Shown here one piece after another: positions 10,501-22,085 of a stretch of DNA of 64,000 bases. The DNA is taken from NCBI GenBank assembly GCA_007449985.2, contig VIIQ02000614.1:434001-498000 (forward strand). Reading direction: 5' to 3'. Made by a program: the position numbers and the translations under genes. Positions within the stretch are counted from its first letter, which is position 1; each line of letters begins with the position of its first letter. The notes beneath the pieces are model-generated. The model was not told where the DNA came from and made no database searches. It saw only the letters and a program-made list of their open reading frames with translations. Origin of the DNA: Desmodesmus armatus. Lineage: Eukaryota > Chlorophyta > Chlorophyceae > Sphaeropleales > Scenedesmaceae.

Positions 10501-12590
10501 TGCCCCCGCTGCCTCCATCCACTCCTGCTCAGTAGGGGTGCGGCCCAGCTTCACTGCAAGGTCCCTGGCAGACTGCTCCAGTGACAGCAGGTCCTGCACC
10601 ATCACTGCCAGCTCACGCTCCTGCTCACCGGTCAACAGCTCAGCACGCATGTCCTGCAGGAAGCAGCATAGCACAGCACAGCGCAGCATACAAGACATCA
10701 GGGTGAGGGTCAGCTGCAGGGGCTGCTAGCAGTCGGGCAGTGATCGGGACTGCTGTCGGATTGAACCCAGCCATACGTTACAGGGGTTGAAAGGGCCGCG
10801 AACGCAGCCATATGTACAGGGGCGAAAAGGGCCACACACGGAAAGGGGCATCGTCCAAACCAATGGCAGGGTTTTTGCCCATACACAGGTGCACCCCATC
10901 CACAGGTACCAACGGGCATGCCTGCTAACACGCCCATCACCCACTTGCCCTAAGGAGCACCCAACAGCGTGCCGTGCACAACCCCTTCCTAATATGTCGC
11001 TTTCTAGACCACGAACTGAATATAAAGGCACAGGAGACGCAGGCATTAAGAGCAGCAGCGAGTACTCACCAAGCCGAAGAGGGTGTTGTCAGCCAGCTTG
11101 CCTCCAGCAGTACTGGGGGCTGTAGCGGATGCCGCAGCACGGCTGACTCCCACTGACCGCTTCAGCCTACGGGAAGATGCCGCACCTCCTGATGCTGACC
11201 TAACCGATGCTGCCAGCGGCTGCTGCTGCTGCAGCAAAGGCAGGGGTGCAAAGGTGGACGAGCGCTGCTGCTGCTGCTGGACAGGCACGGCTGCCAATGC
11301 ACTGCTGCTGCTAGCAGCACTGCTGCCAGTTGATGCCAGTGCAGCGGGCGTCACCACGGACCTGCTGGCTCGTGCCTTTGGCGCTGCTGTTGCTGCTGCC
11401 ACTGGTGCAACAGGTGCTGCTGCAGAGACAGGGCTGGCTGCTGCTGCTGATGACACAGGAGAGCTGCCAGCCTTGTCTGGAGTTGTTGGCGATGCAGCTG
11501 CTGCTGCAGCTGCCCTGCTGCTGCTGGGCGGGGGTATGCTTGCAGCAATGCTGCTGAGGACACTGCTGCTGATTGCTGCTGGTGTCACGGCTGCGCTGCT
11601 GCGCGAACGCCTTGTGCGCTGCGGGGGCTGCTGCTGCACTGGCTGTGCCAGGGGCTGCTGCTGCAGGCCTGACCGCTGCCGCTGGCGTGGTGTGGGCTGG
11701 GCGCTGGGCTGGGAACCCAAGGAGCTTACTGCCTGTGGCTGCTGCTGCAGGGGCTGCTGGGGCTGGTGCACAACTGGTGAGGGTTGGTCGAAAGCAGCAA
11801 CTGCAGGCGGTTGCTGAATGTCTGTATCCTCAACCTGTGCCGCTCGCCGCGCCTCACGCTGCTGCTGCCTCTGCTGTGCGCGCTTTTGCCGCTCCTCCTT
11901 CTCTGCTGCCTGCTCCTTCTTGCGGGCCTCCCTGTAAACGCCCAAAAACTCCTGGCTCACGTTCCTCTGCAAGAAGCACAGCAAAACAAAACAGCCCAAC
12001 AGAAAGTCAGTTGGAGGCGTATGTAGTGCACATTGTACAATGAAAGGACGGAGATGACGATCAAACAGTAATGACTGGACTTTGTGCAACAAATAGAGAG
12101 CTTGACACAGGCATCCAGTGCTGACAGAGCGGCAGCAGCAGCAGGACAGTAACACAACAGCGTCAGCCAAACGCTACAGTTAAGGGGGCAGGCTTACCGG
12201 CAGGGTCAAAGTTTCCCAAGACGTCATGTCCAGGACCAGCTCAGCATCGTCAATGGCCTGCCCAAGCTCCGAGTTGAAGGCCACCAGCTGCTGGAGCTGT
12301 GCCAGAGCTTGGTCATGCTGCTCAAAGTGCGTGTTGGGGACTGCCCCAGGCCTCTCAAGAACTGCAATAGCATCAACTTCCTCCTCCAGAATGACAGCAT
12401 TGCTGCTGGGGCCCACTGCTGCACTCCTCCGAGCAGCAGCAGCAGTGCCGAGACCAGACCGTTTGCCGTGGCTGAAACGTGCTGCATGCACGGACTGTCC
12501 AGGCATTGACAGCCTGAACTGTCCGTTGCTTGCATGCAGGGTGGAGCATGAGCTCCCTGCAGGAAGCGTGCTGAGCCTCTCACAAAACAT
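7520..12590 (-). CDS. SIG1: Plastid RNA polymerase sigma-70 factor
   Basis: Seven exons: 12198-12590, 11070-11966, 10423-10653, 9469-9689, 8892-9111, 8407-8577 and 7520-7681. Together they give 2295 nt, 764 residues, with all phases consistent. The protein directs the plastid-encoded bacterial-type RNA polymerase to -10/-35 promoters. Residues 1-45 are basic and Ser-rich, like a transit peptide. Residues 132-430 are a long Gln/Ala/Ser/Pro linker. Region 1.2 is in exon 3 ([20 protein letters not shown]). Region 2 is in exon 4, with [20 protein letters not shown] and the promoter-melting/-10 helix [20 protein letters not shown]. Region 3 is in exon 5, and region 4 spans exons 6-7, ending in the -35 helix [18 protein letters not shown]. 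The ATG at 12590 is chosen because it opens the basic leader. Green algae usually have a single such nuclear gene. Intron 3 holds a mitochondrial insertion and intron 6 a tandem duplication. Confidence 0.96.
7714..8102. repeat. 155 bp tandem duplication plus partial inverted copy, in SIG intron 6
   Basis: Copy 1 (7714-7868) and copy 2 (7869-8023) appear identical. Directly after them, about 8036-8102 is an imperfect reverse complement of the last third of the unit: CAGCTGAGAGAGG pairs with CCTCTCTCAGCTG. The RNA could therefore fold into a hairpin. Everything lies inside the intron 7682-8406, so the spliced message is unaffected. Confidence 0.85.
9975..10370 (+). pseudogene. nad1: Nuclear insertion of mitochondrial DNA: nad1 fragment
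   Basis: An AT-rich island inside SIG intron 3, antisense to that gene. One frame (codons starting at positions divisible by 3) reads the central/C-terminal part of NADH dehydrogenase subunit 1: NRAPMD, then [31 protein letters not shown], and finally [14 protein letters not shown], with no frameshift over 132 codons. Six in-frame TAG codons occur (10044, 10098, 10119, 10140, 10260, 10278) and no TAA, TGA or TCA. TAG falls where nad1 has an invariant Leu at 10119 (D-L-PEA) and 10140 (E-L-VAGYN), which matches the TAG=Leu mitochondrial code of chlorophycean algae. It cannot be expressed as protein by nuclear rules. The right edge is sharp, just after the LPRY codons; the left edge is uncertain by some tens of bases. 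Confidence 0.9.
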
Positions 12591-13685
12591 CGTTCTGAGA
12601 AGGCGTGGAGAGGATGTGATTGAGCAGCGAATTGATGGTCTGTGTGGTGATATCGACTCCAATAGGATAGACGGCTGCTGAAATGTCCGGGGGGCAGCCA
12701 CCACACAGACGTGGCGCAAACAATTATGGCCACCGGCACCACTCCTGCTCCCTGCAATGTGCCGGAGAGGAAAAAGGTAGTTTCAGGAGTTCTGCTTGCG
12801 CATGTTCCCCGGAAAGGGTGGTCGAGGTTTTTGTGTTCTGGGGTTGTGGCATGAATTTGTCCATGGCAATTTGTTGTTACTTCCGGTACGGTCTGTCTGG
12901 GCAACCTTACATTGGTTTCTGTCAGCTGGGCTGAGCCAGCAGGGGTGGGCATGCAAGGAGACTGCGCAGGCACCAGCCGGACACCCCATTGGCGTGACCC
13001 CACCCTTGCTGACAGTGTGGCACACTCCCAACCAAAGCCAGAGTGTGCGTCGGTCAGCAACCGCAGCACACAGCTCCTGGCAATGAACCATCCAGCTGGG
13101 CGTGCGGGAAGACGTGATATGCCTTCCGACAACTGAACCCACCCACCGGCCCAGTATCATCCAACAGCACTGCCCCCGTCAGGGCCTGTCCCGCTGTAAC
13201 CAGCACGCCGAGCGGGATCAGCAGCTGCAAGTACAAAGCCGGGCAACGCCAGATCACTGCAAACAGCCTGCTAACACCTACAAGCAACACCAGGAGGTGT
13301 ACACTGCACCACACGACCATCACCACCACCGAAGTGCGCCTGCTGGAATTTCAAGGCGGCAACCAAGCGTCTGTGGGGCACCAGACCCCTTTGCACAAAA
13401 GACTGCAGTGCCATTTGGCACCTGCCCCAAATACTCTCAACCTGCCTTGATCTAACTCCCTTCAGCCACAGATAATTTGCACCTGCAACCAAGTCCAAGT
13501 CTAAGCCAGCAAGGCTATCAACAACTCACCCCTCTCCACATCAGCCCCCCGCCAAACCCTGCCACTGCCCCACAAACCCTTCTACACAACTGCCTAACCA
13601 CATCTCCCCCCTCCCGACACAATCCCCACCCACACCCCTCCCCAACCCTCCCACCTCCCTCAAATGCAGCTAGCTGGCCCCCCTG
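12591..13685. promoter_or_regulatory. Upstream region of SIG and 3' region of the MO25 gene
   Basis: Both flanking genes are on the minus strand, so this 1.1 kb must hold the SIG promoter and 5' leader next to 12590 and the MO25 3' untranslated region next to 13686. No coding exon was recognised. 13520-13680 is strongly C-rich on the plus strand. I could not place a TATA box or transcription start with confidence. Confidence 0.4.
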
Positions 13686-16600
13686 CTAGCTGACCCCCCT
13701 GCCACCCTCTGCATAAGGTTGCTGCTGACGTGCTGCTGCAGCCTGAGGCGCGTCACCACCTGCCGATGCTGCTGCTGCTGCCATATCCTGCTGCTGCCCC
13801 TGCCCTGGCTGCTGCTCAGGGGGTGGTGACGCCTGCTGCATCGACTGCTGCTGCTGCTGCTGCTGCTGCTGGCCGGGGTCCTGCTGCTGCTGCTGCGGCT
13901 CAGACGGCGCCAGCTTGCTTATTGCTGCAATGATGGTCTGCTTCTCCTCCTTGAACTGCTCATCCTCGTCTGCAAGGGACACAGGGGACACAGACGACAC
14001 AGCATGCTGAGAATACTCCTGCTGGCTCTTCCTCGAGCAAAGACGTTTAAGAGGCTGGCACTATCAGTACGGTATGTGTGATAGCCTCAGCACGGCACAG
14101 CAGATTGTAGCATGACGAGCTGCAAACAATACCTTTCTTGCCCAAGACGACGATGGTAAGCAGGGGTTGACATACATGCTGCTGTTGTGCAGCACTTCAC
14201 CTGGCATTGAAAATCACTGCACCAGATGAAGTGCTTCACACCAGCACACTGGCTGCCGTATCTTACCTTACTGGCTGGGGTTCACCCGACAAGATGTCTA
14301 ACAGGCTGAGCACCGAAGGGTGCAGCTTATAATCACCGCAGCCTCATTGGTCGCAAGGATTACAAGCTGCACCCTTCGGTGTTCACCCTGTTAAGACGTC
14401 TTCTGCTAACCCCTGTATGTATGCCCCTGCTTACCATCACCATCTTGGCCGATATATGTATATATGAAACAGGCATGTTGAGCAGGCATCTTCACATGTC
14501 AGTCTGCACCCCCTCCTACCTGTCCTCACCCGCCTGCATGCCTGCCCCCACACTGTGACAGCCGACACGCATGCCCCTGAAGTCCACAGCAAGACATGCA
14601 CTTCACGTCATCGCCCGCGCTAATCGGAAGAGAGTACAGAGAGCTAAGCGTTTCCGCTACACCCGCTCACCCCTGTCTGTGTGGAAGTCCTCCAGGTATT
14701 TGAGCAGCTTGTGCCTGTTGTTCACCAGGATGTCCACGATGGCAGGAGGCTTGTGCGGGTTGGCAACAAACACCTGCACACAAACAGCCATGTGACACAC
14801 AAACACATGAAACCCCGTACCTAAACACTAACAGCCTACGGTGTGGTGCGTGGGCAGTCAACTATTGCGGGTGTGGTGCGTTGGCGGTCAAGGGACCCTG
14901 AGGGTATGATGGCATCTGCCTCTGCTGCTCAGGCAGCCGTAAAGATGCGCTGCTGCAGCTATATCACAATGAGCCATACCCAACTGCTGACCCTCACACC
15001 AAACCAAACCCTACAAACCACCCGCCCCACGGCGCAATGCGCGCCCCCTGTCTCCCCTCCCCGTCCCCCACCGACGACTGTCAGTAGGATGGTAATGGTT
15101 GTCATCAAGCTCAGTGTCTTACACACCTAGCCCCCCTTGCTGAATGGGCCCTGGCCGCCAGCTCCCACTCCCACTCTCTATCCCAGGTCTTGCTACCCCC
15201 CCCCCCCTTTGCTGCAGTCTTACTGGGCCTGGCCGCCCCTCACCTAATGGCTGCCACCCTCCTAAAACTGGCAGTGCCTTTCCTCCCCGCTGCTGCGCCA
15301 ATCTCCCCCGTCGCCGCCCCCACACCCCCACACCCCGCCTTGCTGGCTGTGTTCACCTTGAAGACGTGGAAAGCCTCATACTGTATGCTGCGGCTGGTGT
15401 CCTTGAGCATGTTCATCATCTGCATCAGGTTCTGCACATCACTCACGTAGCGCATCATCAGCCGCACGTTGTTCACATCCAGCAGCAGCTCAGACAGCAG
15501 CTGGGGATGCAGGGGGGGCGGGTGACACAGCACAGCACAGCGGCACAGAAGGGGCAGGAGCAGGGGCGATGACATACACTGTCAGTACCTCAGGTCACTA
15601 TGCGACGCGTGCTGTCCAGGCTATTCTTCCTTGAGCCCCTTGACGGGGCTCAAAGCCCCTGGGCCATGACACTGCGCCCGCCAATCTGATCCCGGTCGAC
15701 CCCTTAGACCCTGTGAATCTTGCCCACCCATAGTATTGGGTAAGTGTAGAGTCGTTCAGATAACCCTTAGTCATCAGCAAATCAGCATAATTTTGCAAGC
15801 TCGCTCCATCATCAGTGCGCTAGTGCCCCCCCCTCCTCCCTCACCTTGAGTGACTGCCTGCGTGTGACATAGTTGCTGCTCCTCAGCAGCTTGTTGTAGG
15901 CCTCAAAGAAGGGCTGGTAGTGCTCGGACAGGTACTGAGCAACCACACGCTTGTGGCGCGTCAGCAGGTCCTGAGGGGGGGGGGTAGCACAGGCATAGGT
16001 GCGGGGTTGAGGCAGGGCTGAAAGCACCTAACAGCCGCAGCAGCAGCTTCACCGCCAAAGAGGGTGCTGATACAGACATACCCACGCCAGTCATCAGGAG
16101 CCTGCAAGACTGAGCTGCACCCCTGCTGCCCTTCTGCCTGCTTGCTGCAACTACAAGGCCTTCATCCCTACCAAACCGGCACCACCTCCCTGATGGCAAG
16201 GCATGAAACGCTGCTACACACAACCGTGCAGCTGCATTTTGACTGCAGCTCAGAACTGCGATAACCTAGCAGCAACCGCTCCTGCATTTCTAGGCCTGCG
16301 ATGTTGAAAAGCAGCTGCCTGACTGCGGGTCTGAAAGCCGGGATGTGTGTGCACCTTGAATGATGAGAAGGCATCGGATGCGATCTCAAAGTTGGCCACT
16401 TCCACCCGCTCAAAGAACTCCATGAAGTGGTCGCTGTACAGCTCAGCCCTGTACGTACACGCAGCAGCGGCAGCGGCAGCAGCAGCAGCAGCGGCGGCAG
16501 CAGGGTGAGCAGCAGCGGTTGCAGTGGTGGTGGGTCTTTACTGGCAGTGCCGCCCTTATTAGGGTTGAGTGTGAGACAGTCCCAGCTGGGAGTGGGGCAC

Positions 16601-17932
16601 CTAGTGCACGCATAAGCAGCAATCGCATTTCAACCGCGCAGGCATGCGAACTGCGGCACTAGTACACGTCGTCCGAAAGCTGGTGCCAACTTTGTTCTTT
16701 GCTTGCACCAGCCCCAAGCAACCACGCTTGTTCTGTTTGTCACCAGGGGACACCCACAATGCACCAACTCCAAGATCAGGGCACTAGTGTACAATCTTGT
16801 GCAGGTGCTAGGGACTGCCTTCCAGCCTCCCCTGCTGCAGCATGTCATGGGACATTGCTGATTGCGGCTCATGGGCCCTGCCCAGCAAAGGCAGCACCCA
16901 CTCAAGCATTGCTGCTGTTTGGCACTGTTTGCACCCCAACCAACCTCTCAACCTCAACTTGAGCTCCGATACAAGCCCTTTCCGTTTGCTGACTGCCAAT
17001 TCTGGGCTCACTGTTCTTGGTTCAAGCAGCTACTCACCTTGCTAGCCCCTCGTCTCTGATGCAGTCCCGGTACATGCTGCCGCAGTTCAGCGCAGTTGCT
17101 GGGACATCATACCTACAACAACAGAAGCAGCACACCATGCAGCCACCACCACAGCAGTCATCATAACAGACAAAACACAGTTAAGGAGTGCTGGCAGTGA
17201 TGGCTTCCACTGCTGGCAGCTGCTTGATGCCTGCTGCACACCTAGCTGCTTAGGGCAAAGCTGGGTTGTCTCTCACATGCTTGTGTAGCAGCCGCATGCA
17301 GGAGTGAATGGATGCGGCGCAGGAATCCAAGCTCGTGCAGGGTGCTGGCTGCTTTGTTCCCATGCCAGCACAATGGCATCCCATGCCATCAGAATGTCAC
17401 TACTGCATAGCTGGTGAGACTACTGCACAGCTGCTGAGACTACTGCACAGCTGCTGAGAGGCTCCGTTCCAAGGCATGCGGGCACCCACCCCTCAAACAG
17501 TATCCGCAGGATCTGCTGGTGGCGCAGGACGTAGAGGGCCCCTGGGCATGCTGGGTCCACAGCATCGTCCCTTATGCGCACGATGGCGCCAAACACCTGA
17601 GCAGCATCCTTGCGCGCCTCAAACTCAAGGTGGACTAGGTTTTCCACCAGCAGCAGCTGGAAGTCTGTCTTGACAACCTCGTTCACGAGGTTCATGACTG
17701 ATTCCTTGGTGGGATCATGGCCACCACCCTGCTCGTCCCCAAAGAGGAAGAACTTGAGATAGCCTAGGTACTTGTGCACCTGCGCCTGCTCCTTGGCGCC
17801 TGTGCTGAGGGGGTTGCTGTCCCTGGCTGACAGTGCCTGCAGGGCTGCTACTGCCTTGGCTAGGACCTCTGCGGGGCTCTTGGGACGCTCCTTCACGAGC
17901 TTGGCAAAGAGGCCTTGCGGCATGGCGGACAC
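13686..17932 (-). CDS. MO25: MO25/CAB39-like scaffold protein
   Basis: Seven exons: 17490-17932, 17038-17112, 16355-16448, 15845-15970, 15357-15500, 14671-14773 and 13686-13969. They total 1269 nt, 422 residues, with all phases consistent. MO25 is a cytoplasmic helical-repeat protein that binds and activates STE20-type kinases. Landmarks are [20 protein letters not shown] near the N-terminus, then [77 protein letters not shown] and [16 protein letters not shown], all in the family order. Residues from about 354 to the end are a Gln/Ala/Pro-rich tail with a run of nine Gln, which animal and plant MO25 lack. Start: ATG 17932, or the in-frame ATG at 17923 (MPQGLF). The product is not plastid-targeted. 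Confidence 0.95.
14141..14450. mobile_element. Nested inverted-repeat (MITE-like) element in an MO25 intron
   Basis: The outer arms 14141-14178 and about 14413-14450 are reverse complements with few mismatches (CCCCTGCTTACCATC against GATGGTAAGCAGGGG). A second pair, about 14291-14328 and 14364-14400, flanks a short loop (CACCGAAGGGTGCAGCTT against AAGCTGCACCCTTCGGTG). A third small hairpin with AGCACTTCA/TGAAGTGCT arms lies at about 14193-14235. There is no coding capacity, and it sits wholly inside the intron 13970-14670. This is typical of a non-autonomous foldback element. I could not identify the target-site duplication. Confidence 0.75.
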
Positions 17933-18593
17933 AGTAGTGGACTGAACTGGACTGACTAGATCACCACAGTAGCCCTAACCGGCCGCAGTCCCGAGTCAAT
18001 CAGAGGCTTCAATTAGTCACAGGATGCACACACTCACGCAAAATCAGAGCAGAAGCGATTGAAAGATAGGACCAGGCAGACTGCCATGATGCGGGCGATT
18101 TCGATCGACAAACCAGTGCCTGTATCGCGCTGTAGGATGCTAGTCAAGCAATGATTGGACCTAGTGGGGCAGCGCTGGCGCGATTCAGTTACAACCAACT
18201 CAAACGCCTTGAGAGCAACCATATCCCAACCAATGCAACATGTTTGCCAATCGCTTATGCGGAACATTTCAAGCAGGCATGCAGCCCGCTGGTGACGGTG
18301 ATCTTGGGGGCTGGTGACTCTGGGGTGCTTGACAGGCTGGCTGGCAGATGATCATTTCCTGTTGTATGCTGCATTGATTAGTCTGCAGGTGCCACATGCA
18401 CCAATCTCACATGTCTGCAAGGCTCCAAAGCCTCCACACCGCCACTGCCTCCCTCCACACAACCGGGCACCGAAATCCCGCCCCCAGGTCAAACTGCCAA
18501 CTCAAGGCTGTCAGGCACCAGACTTTCTGCAGCTTTCTGCGTGATACCATCCAGGTGACCGTGTGTCCACACAGCCCTGGCTGCCACCACCCC
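17933..18593. promoter_or_regulatory. Spacer between GST 3' end and MO25 5' end
   Basis: Both genes read leftwards. The MO25 promoter and leader must lie near 17933. A minus-strand TGTAA (plus-strand TTACA at 18189-18193), about 400 bp past the GST stop, is a candidate polyadenylation signal. No coding exon was recognised. Confidence 0.35.
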
Positions 18594-20336
18594 TCACATC
18601 ATACTGTCAGCGTCCCACGGCTGGCACCTGCTCGAACCAAGGTAGGCCTTGATGTTTGGCCGCTCAGCTATGGCCTGCTGGAACGCCTTGCACAGCGGCG
18701 CATCAATGCTGTCATAGTACTGCCTGTAGTGCTGCTGTGCTGCGGCAAGGAAGTGGTACACCGCCAGGTCCGCTGCAGTGCGGGAGGGGCCCACAAGGAA
18801 GCCTGGCGCCTCGACAGTGCTGCCATTGCGCTGCAGGATGGCCTCAAAGTGCTGCAGCGCAGGCAGCACACAACCAGCAGAAAATTCAGCACCAACCACA
18901 ACAATCTGTCAATGCCTGCGCGGTCTGACTAGAGCGTTCAGCAGGCTTCCGCGCCTTGGGGCAGGACCACTTCACCCTGGCCCACTGGGCTTTCGGCAGT
19001 CTATGTTCACTCAAGGGGCCATTCGATACAACACGTGCCAGCAGCCTACTTGGTGAGGAGCCAGTCACTTCGTTCAATGTTCTCGCGTGCACGTACCTGC
19101 ATGTACTTTGGCAGCCTCTCCGTGCCATATTGCTTGATGTATGGCTTGCTCTGCTCCACCTGGTCCTTGTGGGTCTTGTAGAAGTCCACAGGGTGGAAGG
19201 CCAGGCGGCCCTCAGCCACAGCATCAGTCACAACAGCCAGGCACTGCTCAACATGCGCACGGCCCTCTGCAACACGTTGAACGAACCGCAGCCGTGACGA
19301 CACACATCCATTATGTGTGTGAGTTTGTGTGAGAAGTCAGCAGCACCCTTGCTCAATATTCAGTGGCACCCCAGTAAACAAGGGCAGCATGGCCATCCCT
19401 GACACAAATGCGCAAGAGCACCCTGGAACGTCCCAGCCCCACAGAAAGACAACACCACCACCACCCACCTGGGTTGTCCGGCCCCCAGCCAAAGCGGTCA
19501 TTGAGGTAGCTCATAATCACCTGCACACAGGGAGTCACAGTCACGGTCAGCAGGGGAGGTTAGTTTGCAGGTTAGCTGCACACGACAGTCGGCCGCAGTT
19601 GGTGTCATACAAAAATCGGTGTCATACACAGTATTGGTGGCATAAAAAAATGGCTCCAGTGAGCTCACATTGGTGAAGCACAGCGAGAAGTTTCCCTTGA
19701 CAAGGATGGGTGGTGCGCGCACAGGGAAGCCTGTGTTGCCGCCCTTGAAGGCAAAATCAACGACAGCCTGGAAGCCTGCAACACCACCACCCACAGTGCC
19801 ATATGTTAGTGAGCTCACTGCTGATTTGTCTGGTTGCCGAAGTGACATGACGGGAAATAACGTGTTTTCCGTCATGTTGTTTCTTTTGGAACCCCAGCTG
19901 CATTCTGGTCCTTGGCCAGACACCACACACAGCACAGTGTCTTACACGCTAGCAAACAGTGAGCGCTGTCGCCCTCTGTGTGTCTGCACGCTTCACATGT
20001 TGGCACAGGCACTGCACATGTGACTCAAGTTGCACACAGAGGGGAGAAAGTGCACACTGTGACACAGCGTGCCCAACCCTCTGCATCATTCAATAGCTCA
20101 TCGCTGCTCCTCTTCGACCATCCAGCGTCTTCAGTAGCTCCAGCGCACAGCCTGTCAGTGACACCACCCATTGACCACACCCTGACGGCCTGAGGGGCAC
20201 GTGAGGCAGCAGGCTTTTTGAGGGGTGGCAGACAAGCTCTTTGTGTGGCACTCACCCTTGTCGACGCCAGCATCCACATAGGGTACCCCTGCGTCTTCAA
20301 ACATCAGCCGCACATACTCCCCACGCCCCTTGATGC
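18594..20336 (-). CDS. Soluble glutathione S-transferase (5' end unresolved)
   Basis: Five exons fit in phase: 20256-20336, 19669-19775, 19469-19520, 19097-19266 and 18594-18851 (668 nt, about 222 residues, stop TGA at 18594). GSTs conjugate glutathione to electrophiles or reduce peroxides. The thioredoxin-fold half is seen as GIKGRGEYVRLMFEDAGVPY, then FPVRAPPILVKGNFSLCFTN (with the cis-Pro of the glutathione site), VIMSYLNDRFGWGP. The helical half contains EGRLAFHPVDFYKTH, YGTERLPKYMQHFEAIL and FLVGPSRTAADLAVYHFL (the conserved N-capping region). The arrangement is closest to sigma/mu-type cytosolic GSTs, but I cannot fix the class. The first exon, with the catalytic Tyr/Ser/Cys region, must end in phase 1 and lie right of 20336. 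A candidate around 20660-20760 is unconvincing. Confidence 0.85.
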
Positions 20337-20565
20337 CTGCAGGGGGAAACAACCAGGCCGCTTATGTTGGGTGCAGAAAGGGCCGCTACCCACAGGCAGA
20401 GACTGCAGTCAAGCCTTGCGGGAGGCTCTGCACATGTTATGCATGCTGTGACTGTTCGTGAAACGGGTTCAATCAGCAGCGACAGTCTGTGATTCTTCAT
20501 GAAACAGCCTCAGTCGGCAGAAACAGCCTGGTGGCATGTCTTGTGTCCTGCCTTCTGGTAGAGAG

Positions 20566-20604
20566 GTTTGGGTTTGCTCACAGGTCGGGTGAGCAAACCC
20601 AAAC
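20566..20604. repeat. Perfect 16 bp inverted repeat
   Basis: GTTTGGGTTTGCTCAC (20566-20581) is followed after a short loop by its exact reverse complement (20589-20604). It lies in the presumed first intron or leader of the GST gene. The symmetry also creates a minus-strand GTGAGC next to the arm. Confidence 0.9.
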
Positions 20605-22085
20605 TCAGCTGGGAAACACCTGCACCAGCACATACATCACAGGAACAAAACTCACCTGGCCAATACCTGCACCAGCACATAGAGCAGAGTCACAGTACGG
20701 TAAGGGCGAGAGGTACAGTGCCGAGTTTGGTACAGGCGCTGGGCACCTCCTGGATATAAGGCGTGCGGCGTTCCTCATCGGAGAGGCTCAGCCTCGGGCC
20801 CCCAGCAGTCAGGCAACTGACTGAGTTGTGTGTGGCCAGCTGGTGGGGGGTGCGTATGCCTTTTCATGCCAAATGCACACAGCCTTAGGCATTGCATACT
20901 GTGCTGTTCCTTGTGCATCGGCACCCTCGCAGCCCGTCCCCACCGCACGCCCGTGTCTACAGTGTCTTGTGTCACCCTTCAGAGAGTTCTATGTATCAGA
21001 CTGAATTCACCCACAATACCGCTTGGTGTGGCACATCTGGTTTGGTACCCTTCCTGAACCACTAGTGCACTGCACAATTGTTGGCATGGTGCACTGCACT
21101 GCGTACGACACCCCCTGCCCCCAACTCTGCACCCCCGACCGTGTGTCCTTTCCCAATGCATAAGACAGTGCAATAAAGGCTGCCTACTGCACAGCAGCTA
21201 CTGACCAGAGCACCCAGGGGTCACCACCAGCCTCGGCTTGGGATGCCATCACTCCAATTTGACGTTGATGGCGTTTGAGGGTCACAGGCTGAGTGAAGCA
21301 GGAAACTCCTCCGACACTTGGTCGATTAACCAGACGTCGCGTGAGCAGCATTCAGACAGTACATTGGTAATACAAACTGGCAATAGTGGGTGTTATTGCA
21401 TCCCGGCATCTGCAGAAGGAAGTGAAGATGAACGGGCGGGCATAGATCGATCTCCAACAACTCCTTCACGAGTTCAGCTCAACTCAATGCAAGCTCAATT
21501 GCACCTTAAAGTTGTCCAAAACGTTAGCAACGTGCAATTGTATCCATCCGTTCGGAAGTGACAATGCTGATGTTGAGAGGTCCTGCAGCCAGGTGATGCA
21601 TCCTTTTCAAAGCCCCAGTTCTAAACAATGCCAGCACCAAATCCGCTCTACATATTGTCCATACCAACACTCATGCTACCAACACCCATGCTGCCTACCA
21701 CAGGCCCCAAGCCTTGGCGAGAGTGTGTGGACACCGGCACAGCAAGCAGCTGGTGCCACGCATCCGCTGCAGCACAGGAGAGCAGCAGCCAAAGGCAGAC
21801 TCAAAACGGTGAGTTTGATTGGAGTGAGTGTGTGCTTGTAATGCAGGATGGCAGCTTATGTTCAAGGCCCTGCTCCCCTCTCCCCCCCCCCCCCCCCTCC
21901 CCGATGCACACACCATGACCACCACCACCAGCACCACCGCCACCCCAAGCAATCCCACAGAGGGGTTAGTGGCTCCTTGGCTGAGCAGCGCTACGTATAG
22001 TCAAAAGCACAACAATTAATCTATGCAAGCATCATGCAAGACAATTGTGGCCTGTGTCGTGCAATTGTCCTGCTCCTGTATGCAG
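20605..22085. other. Divergent upstream region of GST and RPI4-like genes
   Basis: The first exons of both genes should lie here but were not resolved. On the plus strand a frame from ATG 21628, rich in Pro/Thr/Ser and ending at a GTGAGT near 21812, looks like a possible leader peptide. Its splice phase (1) does not match the exon at 22086, which needs two preceding bases, so another small exon would be required. A long C run lies at about 21885-21898. Confidence 0.35.

Noticed and set aside
11083..11817. Plus-strand open frame of 244 codons
   Set aside because: It is the antisense shadow of the Gln/Ala-rich exon of the sigma factor, kept open by GCT/CTG repeats.
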